From NCBI GenBank assembly GCA_944990035.1, contig CALYLX010000089.1:103924-167923 (forward strand): a stretch of DNA of 64,000 nt, in the 5' to 3' direction. This document shows, one piece after another, positions 11,819-24,700 of the stretch; the first letter of the stretch is position 1, and the number at the start of each line of letters is the position of its first letter. Made by a program: the position numbers and the translations under genes. The notes beneath the pieces are model-generated. The model ran no database searches, had not been told where the DNA came from, and worked only from the letters and a program-made list of their open reading frames with translations. Source of the DNA: Clitopilus passeckerianus. Its lineage: Eukaryota > Basidiomycota > Agaricomycetes > Agaricales > Entolomataceae.

Positions 11819-13852
11819 GTGAGGATATGGCGCTTTCTGAGCCTAATACTCCCCATGTCGCTCCTGCAAGCCTCTGCGGTCGTTGTGGCTGGCTGCTTTC
11901 TGGCGAAGCTGCTTGTTCTGAGGCGAAGAAGTTCTCCGTTACCTTACCCTCCCAGTCCTCCGAGTGAGCCGATCGTAGGTCATGCAAGACTGCTGGGTGG
12001 TGCTCACGGAAACGAACACTACGTTTTCTATGAACTGGGCAAGAAATACGGTGAGTTCGTTGGCTGGTCACCGATGCGAAGCTGAGATTAGCTTTGAGGA
12101 GGCATCATTTTCATGAGTGCATTGGGCCAGAATGTAGCGATTGTCAATAACTCTCGTATAGCTGAGGATCTACTTGAGAAACGAGGGTCTATCTACTGTT
12201 CGAGATCGAGGGTTGCTTCCGCGGATATGTGCGTAACAGGTTCTGGTTCTTTCACCCGGAAAGCTCATGTTTGGTTAGCATGGGTGCCACACAAGCACTT
12301 CCATTCGTACCTCACGGTGATGACTTTAAGCGCCATCGAAAGATGTTCCAGAGATACTTTCGCCAAGATAAAACCCACGAGCACCAGCCAATCCAAATTC
12401 GGGAAACGCAGATTCTACTGCAAAACATTGCCAAGGAGCCCAAGGCCTTTGTGGATCACATCCTTCGGTGAGTATTTTTCAGTAGAATCTTTAATTTTTA
12501 TCTGACATTTCCCTGTTTGCTTAGCTACGCAACGGCGATCATAATAGATATTGGATTTGGACACACTATCACGGAAGAGAATGATCCATATGTCAAGATC
12601 GCCGACGATGTTTGCAAACATGTGGTGCCGTCCCTCATGAATTCAGATCCCGTGGCCGCCGGGATAGGGCCTCTATTTCCAGTCTGTACGTTAAATTCAT
12701 TTCCCTCAGTCGAGTTATGGCCTTAGTTTCCTTTCATTTTAGTGCAATACCTGCCGTCATGGTTCCCCTTGGCACACTACGCGATTCGTGCCAGAGGGGC
12801 GAAGAAATATGTTGACAGGCTTTACAACTATCCCCTGGCTGATGTTGAGAAACAAATGGTCGGTTCTATTCTCGCGTCTCCCCGAACATGACTAAGGTCT
12901 TGCCCTCAGGCTGAAGGGACTGCCAAACCCTCGTTCTTGGCGACCCAGTTGGAAGAGCTCAGGAATGGCACGGCGGACCATGGGATAGCCTTAGAACACA
13001 TCAAAGGTGCTGCTGCTATTGCCTACGTCGCTGGAGCTGAGACGGTACGGACTGGTCTCTTAACATAGTCTATTCTTGCGCTCAACCTCTTTGTAGACAT
13101 CATCTTCGGTCATTGCAATGATTGCAGCCATGGTCACATCTCCTCAGTACCAGGATAAATTGCATGAGGAGCTCGATAGAGTCGTTGGACCAAACAGACT
13201 ACCTGAGTTCAGCGATCGTGAAAATTTGCCCTACCTTGAGCACTTCTTACAGGAAACTTCGAGGTACGGTGCCATCTCAGCCTTCGTACGCATTCAATAA
13301 TGACAGACTTTCTTGCTGCAGGTGGCACCCAATCATTCCTATCTGTAGATTCCTTCGTTTGTGTTTGGATTACTAGGTGGCTGATCGATCATCGCAGACC
13401 CCCACCAATCTATTGAGGACGATGTCTACAATGGGATGTTCATCCCTAAAGGGACAATCGTCATTGCTAACGCCAGGTTAGTTTTCAGTCGAACTCTACG
13501 ATTCAGGGCTGAAGAATTGTCCACTTAGGGGAATGACGCTAGATGATACTATTTACGAAGACCCACATACCTTCAACCCCGATCGCTACCTCCCCAAACC
13601 AGCAGGACGAGGTGAACCCTACCCGATATCCACTTGGGGATTTGGTCGCAGGTATGCAAGAACCTCGTCCGTCTAAGTCTTGAATTAATTTCACCCAATA
13701 GGATATGCCCAGGCCGGTACCTAGCAAACGATAGTGTGTGGATTACAGCTGCGCGTTTTGCAGCGACCATGAAAGTCGCACGAGCAGTTGATTCAGAGGG
13801 GAACGAAATTATTCCCGTCGTGAAATTCACCTACGGCGGTTCCACAAAGTAG
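11819..13852 (+). CDS. Cytochrome P450 monooxygenase
   Basis: Membrane-anchored heme monooxygenase, substrate unknown. I resolve 11 exons: 11819-12050, 12099-12228, 12279-12467, 12525-12685, 12743-12858, 12910-13044, 13097-13263, 13322-13344, 13398-13476, 13529-13651 and 13702-13852. Together they encode 501 residues, normal for the family. An N-terminal hydrophobic anchor leads into a Pro-rich hinge (PYPPSPPSEP). The I-helix oxygen-binding motif is AYVAGAETTSS, the ExxR motif is ETSR, the PERF-like segment is FNPDRYLP, and the heme-binding loop is FGRRICPGR with its cysteine. A second Met at 11852 could also be the start. All junctions are in frame and the gene looks functional. The 337 nt before it hold no other feature. 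Confidence 0.93.
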
Positions 13853-14136
13853 GATTATTTTCCATTCCTGATCCTGGCCCTACTAATTCATCTGCACGGA
13901 CAGTCATCCAGAGCCCTTCCAGTGCCATATCGAGCCCAGGGGTGACTCTGCACACAGGCTTATCAGTAGCGAAAACTGAGGCTCAAGGCAAGAGTTCAGA
14001 CGGAATTTGAAAGACTTTTTATCCCTGAATCATGTCAATACTAAAGACTCGATTATTACCAGCCAATGCCTATGTTTGTATCATGTGTTCAAATGTATGA
14101 GTAATATTATTTTATACCCCTTGGAAGCTTGCAAAT

Positions 14137-15410
14137 CTACTCCATGTTAGGGATCGATGACTTTTCGCTAAAGTATCGCATTCCAAAAGGTGATTCCACT
14201 GTTTCCTCCCTGAAATAACAACATGGACTGTCCTCGCTAGCATCGCCGGATACAATGATATGCTCCTTCTTCCTGTCAGCCAGATAGGACTGAAGGATTA
14301 CACATTTATGTTCCACGGGCGGCGGTGGGTTCAACGCAACGATTTTCTTGGCGAAGTCAATGAATCTCTGGTCTCGGGTATGGATGACATCAAAATCGCT
14401 ATCGTACGACCAAACTCTGACACAGGTTAGGTTGGAAAGTTTTCTTAAATTCCGAGATGGCTAGATCCTGTGAAGGGGATAAGGCACGTCATTCGCTTGA
14501 AATGATATGGGACGGACCTCCGACATGGATTTGGGGACCTCTAGCAGATATGCATTATGGAAATTTATCACTTTGGTATTTGGCCAAAGTTTTACATAAT
14601 CTGATATAGAAGGAATTAGAAAAGAAACGGTTGAAGCAGACAGAAAATACTTACGCTTAACGTCACGGTCGAACCATTCTGTGAAGCTATCAAATTCTTG
14701 GATGCTGCCAGGACAAGACTTAAACACATTGGTATATGGGTTTCGTGTCCGGTGTGAGATATGTCGAAAGTAGTTTGATATCTAGGCAACTTTCGCATTG
14801 GGGCATGCTTTGAAAATAGGCATGATGGAGATAGGGGCCCGTACGGTTCGACAGAGGGGAGAGAGATATCTCGGAAGGCCGCTGCCCGTAACCGTACATT
14901 GTTTAGGCCATACAACTCAATTTTTATCGTTGTGAGGTTCGGAAGTAAGGCCAGGGACCGAGCGAATTTCTCGGCGAGTTGGGATTCCATGACAGGGAGC
15001 GCTACCCGTACAACTCTGTTGATTTTGAATCAGTAACATAGCGGATGGCAATGCAGGAGCTACTCACTTGTCATGTTTGGCGAGATCTGGGTTCATTACG
15101 GTGATAACTTCCAGCTGACGAGACAGGTCTCTCAACAACTCCGTGTTGCGACGAGGGATGTCCCGGCTGTCCCTGTCGCTGACATTACTGTAGCAGACTT
15201 CAATCCGTTCCCAGAAGAGTGACAACACAAAAGCTCGCAAATAACGACAGGTTTTTAGCAGAAACTGGAGAAAATATTGGCGCTGGAAGCGGTCGTCACG
15301 GTCCCATGGTCTCCGTATGACGACTGGCTCCAGGTCAGGGAACGACGCCATGTACGACAAAATTTCCTTTAAAATTTCAACAGGAAGAGATGGGAGTCCA
15401 GTCGTGCTAT
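14137..15410 (-). CDS. F-box-like protein, frame disturbed
   Basis: Probable substrate adaptor of an SCF ubiquitin ligase. Exon 1 carries the F-box core LPSLPVEILKEILSYM, and later exons have the helix-strand pattern of mushroom F-box/LRR proteins (LALLPNLTTIKIELYGL). Clear introns are 15067-15016 (52 nt) and a 57-nt one that removes a TAG near 14461. The 5' end is unresolved: the frame upstream of the F-box meets a TAG, so a small first exon is likely. Around 14851 the frame jumps by one base into a family-like stretch (APISIMPIFKACPNAKVA) that then meets a TAG near 14785. Either one base is lost and the gene is decaying or misread, or a 71-nt intron with an unusual GTCGAA donor lies here. 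Confidence 0.6.
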
Positions 15411-16474
15411 TCTACGAGTATACTGTAGAAAGAGGGGCAAGGAGAGGGATGTACTGGAGATTCGGCATCTTTGAGGTCGACTTGAGATGGGCGTCTTCAG
15501 CTTCAAGCTTCAAGTCTTGCTAATTTGCTCGACGCGTCAGAACTATTGCACTGCCACGTGTCAATCATGTGTCCATCACTGATAGGCGCCCGTGCTAACC
15601 GTCACACGACGTGACTCTGTGGACCTTTATTTCAACCTTGATTTCAACTAGTCTGCTATTCCAAGCAAATTCCAAAGCTACAACCTGTGGCCGGAAATTA
15701 GACCGTTCTGCTATAATTCGCTCACTTGCTTCACCTCAAACTGTTCGGAACATACTACACACCCGCAAATTACTCAACAGCGCACGGCCTCGAATCCGAG
15801 TCAGCACCTAAGGACCAAGCTTGCCTTGATTATGCAATTTCTTAGTTATCAACTTTTCTTTCACCGACGAAACTAGCACCCGGCTCGGGTGGGCGCCAAT
15901 GCCTTTAATAATGGTCTTGTTCAACTGGGCGCTTGTTGGCCGAAATTGTTAATCTAAGGCTGATTCTGTCCGATGTCATCCCTTGCTAGAGCTGTACGGT
16001 ATGAGTTACATAAGTGCTATGGCGACCGTGGCCCCAATTTAATATGGTGTCAATCTTGCCTGGAATTAGTCTGCTCAATATCTCCAGTACCTTTGGCTGC
16101 TTCGAATCGGATGACTCTTTCCACGGAGTTATCCCAGGCCTTGGCCTTTCATCGAGGTGGTGCATATCCGGTGAGTAAACTCTACTAAATGCTGAGTTAA
16201 TTATAGATTTAGAAACAACTGATCTGTGTTCAGCGCATTTGGAACGGCCCTTCGGCCAATCGTCCTTTCACCTTCCCTCCCCGAACCAGATCCACTAAGC
16301 CAACACTAGTGCTGCCCTGTGCCCCGCTTTCCATTCCGCATTTCTTGTCCCGACTTGCCAAGAGACTAAAATTTCCTCGCGGGAATGTCCTGCTTAGCAT
16401 TCGGTCTTAAACCGCCAGCAGGAACTCTACGATGAATCAACCGTGAACCGGATCTGCTCAAGTCTACAGCATAG
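15411..16474. other. Intergenic, nothing recognised
   Basis: Only short unmatched ORFs. It contains the likely promoters of the divergent F-box-like and DUF6534-type genes. Confidence 0.45.
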
Positions 16475-17265
16475 ATGTCTGTTCCCTTGCCTTCGACTTC
16501 GATTCTTCGCATTCTTTTTGTGAGCAATACCCTTGGGCTTGCTTTTCTCGTGATCTTGACGGCACAGGTAATTTATCCACCTCAATTGGTTGCATACAAG
16601 GTCTGACAATCATTTGACTAGGTCAAATTCTACAATAGCTCGTATCAATTAGATAGCTACAGGCTCAAAACTGCGGTAAATACTATTTGTCTATATCGAG
16701 CGAGAACAGTAAACTAAGAGTTACGTAACAGGTCAGTGCGCTGTGGTATGTCCTGAAGTTCGATTAGAGGATATTATGTTTTTGATTGAATTGAGCCTCG
16801 TGAAAGGATGCTCGAACTCTATTTCATGATCATCCTCACGTCAAGGCATCGCGGGAGTACCTTCATTGACCTACCCAAAACGGCATACGTCGTACCTCTA
16901 ATTTACGCCCTGATAACAGCTACAGTCCAGGTGTGCACGTCGTTTATTATGATCCATCACCTAACCGACTAGCACCATTATGTCTGCTACGTGCGGCGCA
17001 TCTCGAAGTTTACAGAAATAAAGCTTGTTCCTCTCCTGCTATTACCATTCATTTTTGGTACCTGCTGTGGCTCGCTTTTCTTTGGTTCTTTAGGGCTCGT
17101 GGATCGTCCTGGACCAATCTTTTCGACTCCATATGAATGGGGCATAATCACAGTTTGGTCTGCGAGTGGGTCAAGCACCACTCCATGCTCGAGATAACAC
17201 CTGATCTGTATTTCTCTAGACGCCTTGATCGATTTGATTCTCACTGGCGTGCCGATGCATCAATT
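16475..17265 (+). CDS. DUF6534-type multi-pass membrane protein, 5' part
   Basis: Resembles the mushroom-specific DUF6534 membrane proteins (multi-pass, function unknown). Six exons join in frame: 16475-16567, 16622-16675, 16732-16745, 16807-16930, 16973-17165 and 17220-17265, about 174 residues. Hydrophobic helices include LGLAFLVILTAQ, VVPLIYALITATVQ and LVPLLLLPFIFG. The segment HHYVCYVRRISK fits the family's inter-helix loop, and WSANALIDLIL its late helix. One intron (16931-16972) is just 42 nt with a CTAAC branch site. After 17265 a GTACGT donor is present, but I could not find the last exon(s), so the C-terminal third is missing or decayed. Confidence 0.6.
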
Positions 17266-19029
17266 GTACGTTCGTTCGTGAGTAACAGCAACCGGCTGGC
17301 TGGCCAGGCCAGTGACGAGTCTTCACCTCAGCGTCCCATCTCATGTGATTCGCCAACAGTAGAATTAACCTCGTAGGCAGCACCAGTTATTGTTCCCCAT
17401 GTTAGCGTCATCTTACCGTGGCGGCTTGCTAGTAGTTTTGCCTTATGTGCTACGATCCTCTCCATCCGAGGGGATAGGCATACTTAGAAGCTAAGCATCA
17501 TCACGTACATAACGGTCCTCATTCAGGGCTATAAGGCTATCGACGCGGTTCCCTGATATCCATCCCAGGCTTGCCACCAAACTTCCACATGTAAGGCCCC
17601 TAAGTGCCTTGCCAGTTACGCGGGAAATGTTAGACAATGCGCAAAGTCCGGCAGCTCACGGCATGGCAGGGTTGGAGGGTATCATCTTCAAGCCTTTAAG
17701 GTAGTTGGATTCAACCTTCGCTCCACTGAACGATCGCCTCTGAGTTCGGCCACGATGCCATAATTTGGGTGATTTACAAACAGGTCTTGGGGCCTGAGCC
17801 TGAGAATCGGTAGAAGTTTACTTCGCAATTCCCTCGAACAGATTATTCTGGAACGGAAAGCCCTGAGCAACTATCGCATTGTCACGATGAAAACGTCCGC
17901 ACCCGTTCCTCGGCGTCTCAAGCTTTCCAAGCCGCTTTCGGGAATTTGGCGGTGTATACTTGAGTGCCCAATCTCCGAATCATTCGGAAATCAGTGCAGA
18001 TCATTAATTTTACTGTGTCACTGCTATGACACTCAGGCTGGTGCGCCTTGTGACTTGAATACCGCCTTCTCTGACAAACCTTCGCTGTCCTCCCTCTTTG
18101 CGCCGTGACCGAGCAGCGAACATACTCTCTGCAGGGTCTAAGAACTCTGAGTCCCACTTCCGCTCATGTGGGTGCTGAGACCATTCTTGCCTGCTTGCTG
18201 CCAGTTCCACATATGGGTGTTTCCTCAATACTCTCATGGAGATGGCCGCCGATGAACAGGAACTAAGGCGACGTCTTCTTTTCCTCGTTTTGGGTAAAGA
18301 CATTTCCGAGACTTCGTAGCCTTGGGTAGATCAAGTCTTGTTTGGTCGTCGGTTTTACGGTTGTACTATTAACACGACTGATTCTCTTCCCATGAATCAT
18401 AAGTTAGTTTCAAACTCCACGGGATGTTTTCTCAACCTTTGGATACTTGCTAGGTAGCTCTGGTCAGCTGCTCTAGATGTATACCATCTCATATCCGATG
18501 TCCGAGGCCACAAATCGGTCATTTTCAAACTAGCAGAGCAGTAGGTGACTATGCCAGTCATCCACCTGAGCCTGTAATATTTCATTGCCCCTTCCCTGAC
18601 CTTGTTTTTGGGTTCTTTTACTATTCTTCACCTCTTAAACACCCTTGGTGCCTGGGTTTCAATGAATCATGCTTCCTATTAGCTTTTCATTCTCACCATA
18701 CGTCGTCGTGGTTTACTTGATGGGACCTACTTTGTTGTTTTTTTTTCTGTGCCTCCAGCGTCAATCAGCTCACACCGTGCTTTTGTATACAATTGAAGAA
18801 TGTGGGGGGTAAATGGATACATATCAACCTGCGAATATTCTCTCACCGTTTCTCGCCCCGCGTCACCAGGAGGGCATCACGACCTGCACAGCTGTTGGCC
18901 ATGCCGGCCAGCATCCGCCTATCCTTTGGATTGCGCCCGAACGTTCCTTGGCGCTGGTGCCTTAACGTGTGCTTTTAAACACAGGACAAAGGCGATTCTT
19001 CATCCCACTCAACCCACTTAACCTCAAAT
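17266..19029. other. Long stretch without a recognised gene
   Basis: May hold the lost 3' end of the DUF6534-type gene. Several short ORFs on both strands (for example a basic 97-codon ORF at 18303-18010, minus) show no family resemblance. Confidence 0.4.
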
Positions 19030-19974
19030 ATGAAGGTCGCAATAGCCGGTGCCAACTCGGGCGTAGGGCGTCACATCGCAGAGGCAATCCTTTCGTATGG
19101 CAAACACTCCTCGTCGTGCTGGCGAGGCGAGCCTCACCCGACCTGGCCTCGCTTGGAGCCCACGTAGAAGTTGTCGACTACACCTCCGAATCCGCCCTCA
19201 TAGCAGCTTTGGAGGGCGTAGACACCGTAATCAACGCAATGGGCATGCACAACCCCGAGGGGCTATCTCGCTCTGAACTGGCGCTCATCCACGCGTCCGA
19301 TAAAGCTGGAGTTCGTCGATTTGTTCCCAGCGCATGGGCTGGGACCCCTGGCGGTGCAAATGACGTCGTCGAGGTATTTGCCAAGTTCAAACAACCCTCA
19401 ATTGATGCATTGGAGAAGAGCGGAATGGAATGGAGCATCCCACAGCCGGGGGTGTTCATGAATTACCTTGCGTCACCGAAGAAGGGCTTGGGATATTTGC
19501 GGCCTGCCAAATTTTGGATTGACGTCGAGCGATGCGAAGGAAGGATTCCTGGGGATGGAAATCTCCCAATGGTGTTCACTGCCACTGAAGATGTGGGAGA
19601 ATTCATCGCGAGGGCGCTTGATGTCGAGCATTGGCCTCGTGATCTGAGGATTGTAGGCTCTCGAATTTCGCTCAACGAGATCGTAGAAATTGTTCGACAA
19701 GTTCGAGGTAAGGCTTTAGACTTCCTTTCGCCGGTGTTTCTATTGACACCATTTTCTAGGAAAATCATTCCCAGTCACTTACCAATCCAGGCAGGAACTA
19801 GGAAACACTCTGAAGCCCAACCCACCTTCGATCTTTACCAATCTTGACGCTCAGTTCCGCCTGTCGATCCTGGACAAGCGATACACGTTTCAACCGACCC
19901 TTGACGATCAGGTCAGCATGACATTCACGCAGCCGGAAGAGTTCATACAGAAGTGGTGGGGCGACGACGTTTGA
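19030..19974 (+). CDS. NmrA-like NAD(P)-binding protein, copy 1 (one-base frame break)
   Basis: NmrA/isoflavone-reductase-like member of the short-chain dehydrogenase superfamily. Such proteins act as NAD(P)-dependent reductases or redox sensors; the substrate is unknown. The exons are 19030-19707 and 19760-19974, about 297 residues if in one frame. The Rossmann start is MKVAIAGANSGVGRHIAEAIL. Later blocks are FVPSAWAG, QPGVFMNY, GYLRPAKFWIDVE and a C-terminal FIQKWWG. After GKHS the frame is lost at 19109-19110 (CC where the intact copy at 43 kb implies one more base) and resumes as LVVLARR. Everything else is intact with a normal intron, so this is either a very young pseudogene or a sequence error. 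Confidence 0.75.
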
Positions 19975-20208
19975 TCAGGTGGCTTCCTGTCAAACCTATC
20001 ATGTGTAGAATACCTTAGATTACCATACACGACTGCTTTGAATGCATATGTACATTAAATGACAACGGGATGTCAGCTTGATTTCCCACCATTTACACCC
20101 CCTGCCCGCTGCCCGACAGCGATAGTTTCGTGCTGTACTCGAGTGGCCACCTCCATCTTGCCCATAGGCTCACTCATACTTTGCTGTGAACATCTCTTCT
20201 CTTCAACG

Positions 20209-21168
20209 ATGAAGGTAGCTATTGCGGGCGGTGGTTCCAGTGTTGGCCGTCACATAGCCGAGGCCATTCTGGTCAGGAAGAACCATTCTCTCACCATCCT
20301 CTCTCGACGACCCCTACCAGATCTAGAGCAACTCGGAGCTCACGTTGCTCTCGTCGATTTCCTCTCCCAGGACTCTTTGTCAGATGCCCTCGTCGGAGTA
20401 CACACTGTTATTAGTGCGCTGGGTATGCGTTCCAGCCTTGATAAAGCGGTGGAGATCGAAGTCGGATTAGTGCAAGCTGCACAGAAAGCTGGTGTCAAAC
20501 GATTCTTATCGAATGGATGGGCGGGAAATGAAGAAGGTCCAGACGACCCCGTGGCAGTTTACAGGCTCAAGCAACCCGCGCTTGCAGCGCTCAGAACCGG
20601 TGGGATGCAATGGAGTTTCCCCGTGATTGGCATCTTTCTCAACTATTTCTCCACCCCCAAACCGGGTACAGGCTACCTCCGACCAGCGAAGTTTTGGATC
20701 GATATTGAGAACTACTCGGCCACCATTCCGGGTGATGGCACCAAGGAAGTAGTTTACACCGCTGTTGAAGACGTCGGAGAATTTGTCGCAGAAGCTCTCG
20801 ACGTAGGGAATTGGCCGCAAAAATGTGTATTGCTGGTCATCGGCTATCGATGAATGAGGTTATCAAGATCGGAGAGCAGATAAGAGGTGGGAGACTAAAT
20901 TAGCTGAGCATGGGATTTGGGCTCATCACCTGTCCTTTCAGGCAAGGCCTTCTCGGTTACGTACCAGCAGGAGGAGGACCTAAAGGCTTTACTCGTCCCA
21001 GACCCTGCGTCACCTTTCACAAATCTTCTTGCTGAGCTCAGTATCAGCCTTATTCACGGACGTTATACATTCGATGCAAACCTTGCTGAAGTTGCGGTTC
21101 GCTTCACCCAAGTCAACGAGTTCATACAGCGGTGGTGGGGAGAGGGTTCTATTGGTTCTGAGAGATAG
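20209..21168 (+). CDS. NmrA-like NAD(P)-binding protein, copy 2 (one-base frame break)
   Basis: Tandem paralog of copy 1, starting 235 nt after it on the same strand. The exons are 20209-20886 and 20942-21168, about 301 residues if continuous. The start is MKVAIAGGGSSVGRHIAEAIL, followed by FLSNGWAG, GYLRPAKFWIDIE and the C-terminal FIQRWWG. The frame breaks at an A5 run (20819-20823), one A short of what the downstream block (CIAGHRLSMNEVIKI) requires. The NG of FLSNGWAG replaces SA in the other copies, which hints at functional divergence. The cofactor motif G-x-x-x-x-V-G-R-H is intact. Confidence 0.75.
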
Positions 21169-21527
21169 ATTCTACATGATAGAAACTTTCTCGATCTATA
21201 ACAAACATTCGCGCCTGACAAGAACTCCGACTTAACTGTCACCTTGTCCACCAAGGTCACTCCAAACGGCATAATTGTGGCTGTGTATGTCGTTACGATA
21301 CAGTTGTTTACCAAAAGCCTCTTCGGGGTCTGTACTCCCTTTGCGAGCTTCGGTACACGCATCGCGCCCGCTAGGGCGCCAGTAAAGATCTCGGTTTGTG
21401 AGGTCACAAATTCACCTTTCGTGTATTAGTATTTTTCTCTCGCCACTGACACGGGTGGTCAAGGTCCCTGCCGGCGGAGCACGGCCCCATTTTGAATTAT
21501 GAATCCAGAATCCCAAATATCAGGATC
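21169..21527. other. Intergenic
   Basis: Between NmrA-like copy 2 and the tRNA terminator. No gene or repeat seen. Confidence 0.5.
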
Positions 21528-21533
21528 AAAAAA
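21528..21533 (-). terminator. RNA polymerase III terminator of tRNA-Thr
   Basis: Run of six T on the minus strand, 4 nt past the tRNA 3' end, as expected for Pol III termination. Confidence 0.8.
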
Positions 21534-21537
21534 TGTT

Positions 21538-21610
21538 TTCCCTCTAGCCGACTTGAACGACTGACCTCGTCATTACTAGTGACGCGCTCTACCAACTGAG
21601 CTAAGAGGGA
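21538..21610 (-). tRNA. tRNA-Thr(AGU)
   Basis: A 73-nt cloverleaf without an intron. The acceptor arms TCCCTCT and AGAGGGA pair over 7 bp, and the D arm is GCTC/GAGC. The anticodon stem CGTCA/TGACG encloses loop CTAGTAA with anticodon AGT, and the T arm is AGTCG/CGGCT. The internal promoter boxes TAGCTCAGTTGG (A) and GTTCAAGTC (B) are both present. Confidence 0.95.
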
Positions 21611-21744
21611 TACATGAGTTCGTCAATATTTGAAATCTCATAGGTTCCAATTGGCGAACTCAACAAAAACTCGTCATACGCCCAGAAATAAAAATGCTTT
21701 AAATGATGAAAGGAATAGATACGTGAGATAAAAGCGTACCCCCG

Positions 21745-24700
21745 CTAATTGGTTTTAGATTCTACCTCCTTACTACGTCTGTCCAACTCGATGCCTCTCC
21801 GCCCACTGCTGATCTCACGGATATCATCATCTCCGTCGTCCTCATCCTCTGCCGGAACTGTATACGGTAGAGGTACCTCTCGGCTGACGCGATACTGATC
21901 CATGTTACCGAGGTGTTCATTCTCCAGACGGTCTAGAGCAGCAAATTAGCGGGGCAGATTCTGAATAAATAATCGAAAACCTACAGAAGTTCCACTGAAC
22001 TCTCCTCAACATCTCGAGCATGGCAGCAATGAAGAGCCGGAGTTGCAGGTCAGCACCGCCTTGAGGGATATACAAAATCCAGATAAACCGCAGAAGAAAG
22101 TTAGTGACCTAGGTCAGTCCGATATCAGCAAGCGATTGCAACACGATCAGATCCTGAATCTCACTATTGCAAAGTAGTACAACTGTAAGATGATGTTGGT
22201 TCGGTGTGCTTGCTATACGAGCTCAACGGGTGGAACTTACGGGTATCCAATCCGAATACAAAAGTTCATCACGTAAAAGGAAATGTTTCGAGTGTAGTTT
22301 TAACAGAGACCAATCCATGATGAGATCCTGCCGGGCACAGTGAGTAACTATCGAGGGTGGTGGGTGAAAAGAAGCTCACCCAAGCACAAGCATATACTGC
22401 ATAGAAGGTATTTGCGAGACACCAAAGTACAAATATAGCGCCTCTATCAGCCGTACCTAAGCAGTGATTAGTTTACTAGTAACGATCAGCATGTTGGGGG
22501 CAGCCCTACCTTGGTGGCGCCATAGGTAAAAGAAGATGTTACTGATCACTCCAGCTCCATACTTCCCACCCTAAAAGAAGTGTTCAGCTCGTACTCCCTG
22601 AGGTGTGTAGAGAGAGTAATGTACGTTAATCAAATGGGTAAGCAACCCAGAGTCGGCATAACGCTTGATGGACTGGAGTAAACGAAATATCAAGGGAAGG
22701 GAAGCAAATACAAAAGCAGCTGGCCAATGAATCGAGCGGGCACCACATTTCCCGAGCCAATCCGGGCTGAAGTGTACAGCATATGTGCATCCAAAGAGAT
22801 AGAGATTTGAAAGAGTGAAGGTAAGGCTGCAGAATTGGTCACTGAAAGACGATTGTTAGATTATATGTCGGGCTGCTTATAATGTAGTTCAACATACCCG
22901 AGCCAGAAATCTGGGAACTAAGCGTAGAGGTCAGCGCCCATCCATGTCCACGTCCATCAAGTTGAGCTTACCTCGACTCTGCGTAGACCAGACATAAACA
23001 ACGCCGCAGACCGTTTTACAAGCCAGTAACGAGAGGTTTTAAACAAGAAGTGGAATGGGTTCGCAACCACCACGAAGCAGAACCCCAGCCAAACCAGGGG
23101 CCATATTTGAGGATCAACCACATGATCCGCGATTCGAAGGAATGACAACCAGAAGCAGTAGCAAAGAGCAGAAAGGAGCAGGCATGGAACCTCGTAGTAT
23201 TCGCGATGGTCCAGTCGCGTTCGGGTATCCAGTTCTGAATGGTAGGTTAGCTCGCAGTGAACGACCCATGAAACAAGAAAACGTACGGAAAATGAATACA
23301 TAGTTGATCCTACATCTTGACCACACCAAGAGATTGAGCCCAACAAGGGCGGTGAACACTACTGGCACCGCAAGAACGCCATAAAGATAAAGGAGAGCCG
23401 ACCAACCAGGGATAGCTTGGCGAGTGGATTCCTGGAAACCTGGGGAATTAAACTGTCAGCTGCATTTGGAAGCAATGGTCACGAGGCAACCTACTCGAAT
23501 AGGCTCCCCATACAAAGGGAGGTAGACCCAGGCCGAGTAATATGCCTGAACGAAAGACGCTGAAGTGGTGACTACGAGCAACAAAACCAGCTCGCAGGCG
23601 TGCCATGGCGCGTTTTCGGTCTCCTTTGGCTGTATCAAGATTCCTCAGCTAGAATCAGACCAGAACGCGGAGAAGGTCGTACTAAATCTCGTGGCATACA
23701 GCAGCTGAAGCTCTTCCATCATCCGCTGGAGAGACTTGTCCGAGCCAAACGTGCTGCGATCAACCTTTTCAGACATGTATTGGTGCTGAGCCGGTATCTG
23801 TTCACGAAAAGTGAGAAGGAGCAGTAAGAGACGGGGCGTGGAAGCATACTCGAGTAGTCTTCTCGAACTTCTTCAACGCTTTGCGAAAGCCGGTTATATT
23901 CAGAATCTGAGTTTGAGCGTTAGCAATAGCCCAAATTCTGGGACTCGGGTACGGGATCGAACATACGCGATAGTTCTGCAACATTTCCAAGACGCGGTAA
24001 TGCTCCAGAACGGCTTTCTTCAACTTCTTTTTCGCTTGCAGATATTCGTCTGGATCAGCAGAAAGACTAATGCCGCCTTTGCCCTTCTTGATATCGAACT
24101 GCGATTTCTGCATGCTCTCCATGCTGTCTTCCGGAATTTGCTTCCATTTGCCTTTCGAATTCCAACCTGGGCTCACATCGCCTGGCTTAGAGATAGCCGA
24201 GGTCAAATCAGTAAAGCAGAGGATAAGGGAGGCATGGTAGTTTACTGACGTTTGTGAGCTCTATCGCGGTTGTCTCTTCTTTTGAGCGTAACTTCGCCTT
24301 AACAGTCCGCTTTACCCGGTCCTTGACATCGACTATGAGGGCTGACGTCCATGATTTGGGTCCGCGTGAGTGCGCCGCCTAACCATCAATTTCATGAGCT
24401 TGTCATGTGTCGAATTCCATACTTCAAACATGCCTGGATGAGTTTCTTATGATCCCCCAGTTCCTCCAGCTGCGTTTGAAGCAACTTGGTCCTGGTCGCC
24501 ATTTCCGTCTCGCGTGCTCCGTAGAACGCTTCGATCTTCTCTAGTTGAGAATCAAGCATGTCAAAGAACGCCTTCTCTTGTGGTGTCAACTGGGGTAGAA
24601 TTTCCCTAAGCGGTGGTGCCGTCATGGGTTGAGTGCTGAACCGATTGGACTTCCCGGCTATACGAATCGAAGATCAGCCGGGTTCGGAAAGGCCTTTCCG

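Noticed and set aside
14461..14520. In-frame TAG in the F-box-like gene
   Set aside because: A 57-nt GT..AG intron covers it in phase, with a branch site and pyrimidine tract, so it is not a lesion.
11819..21168. P450 plus NmrA-like genes as a biosynthetic cluster
   Set aside because: They are separated by an F-box-like gene, a DUF6534-type gene and empty DNA, and no backbone synthase lies nearby.
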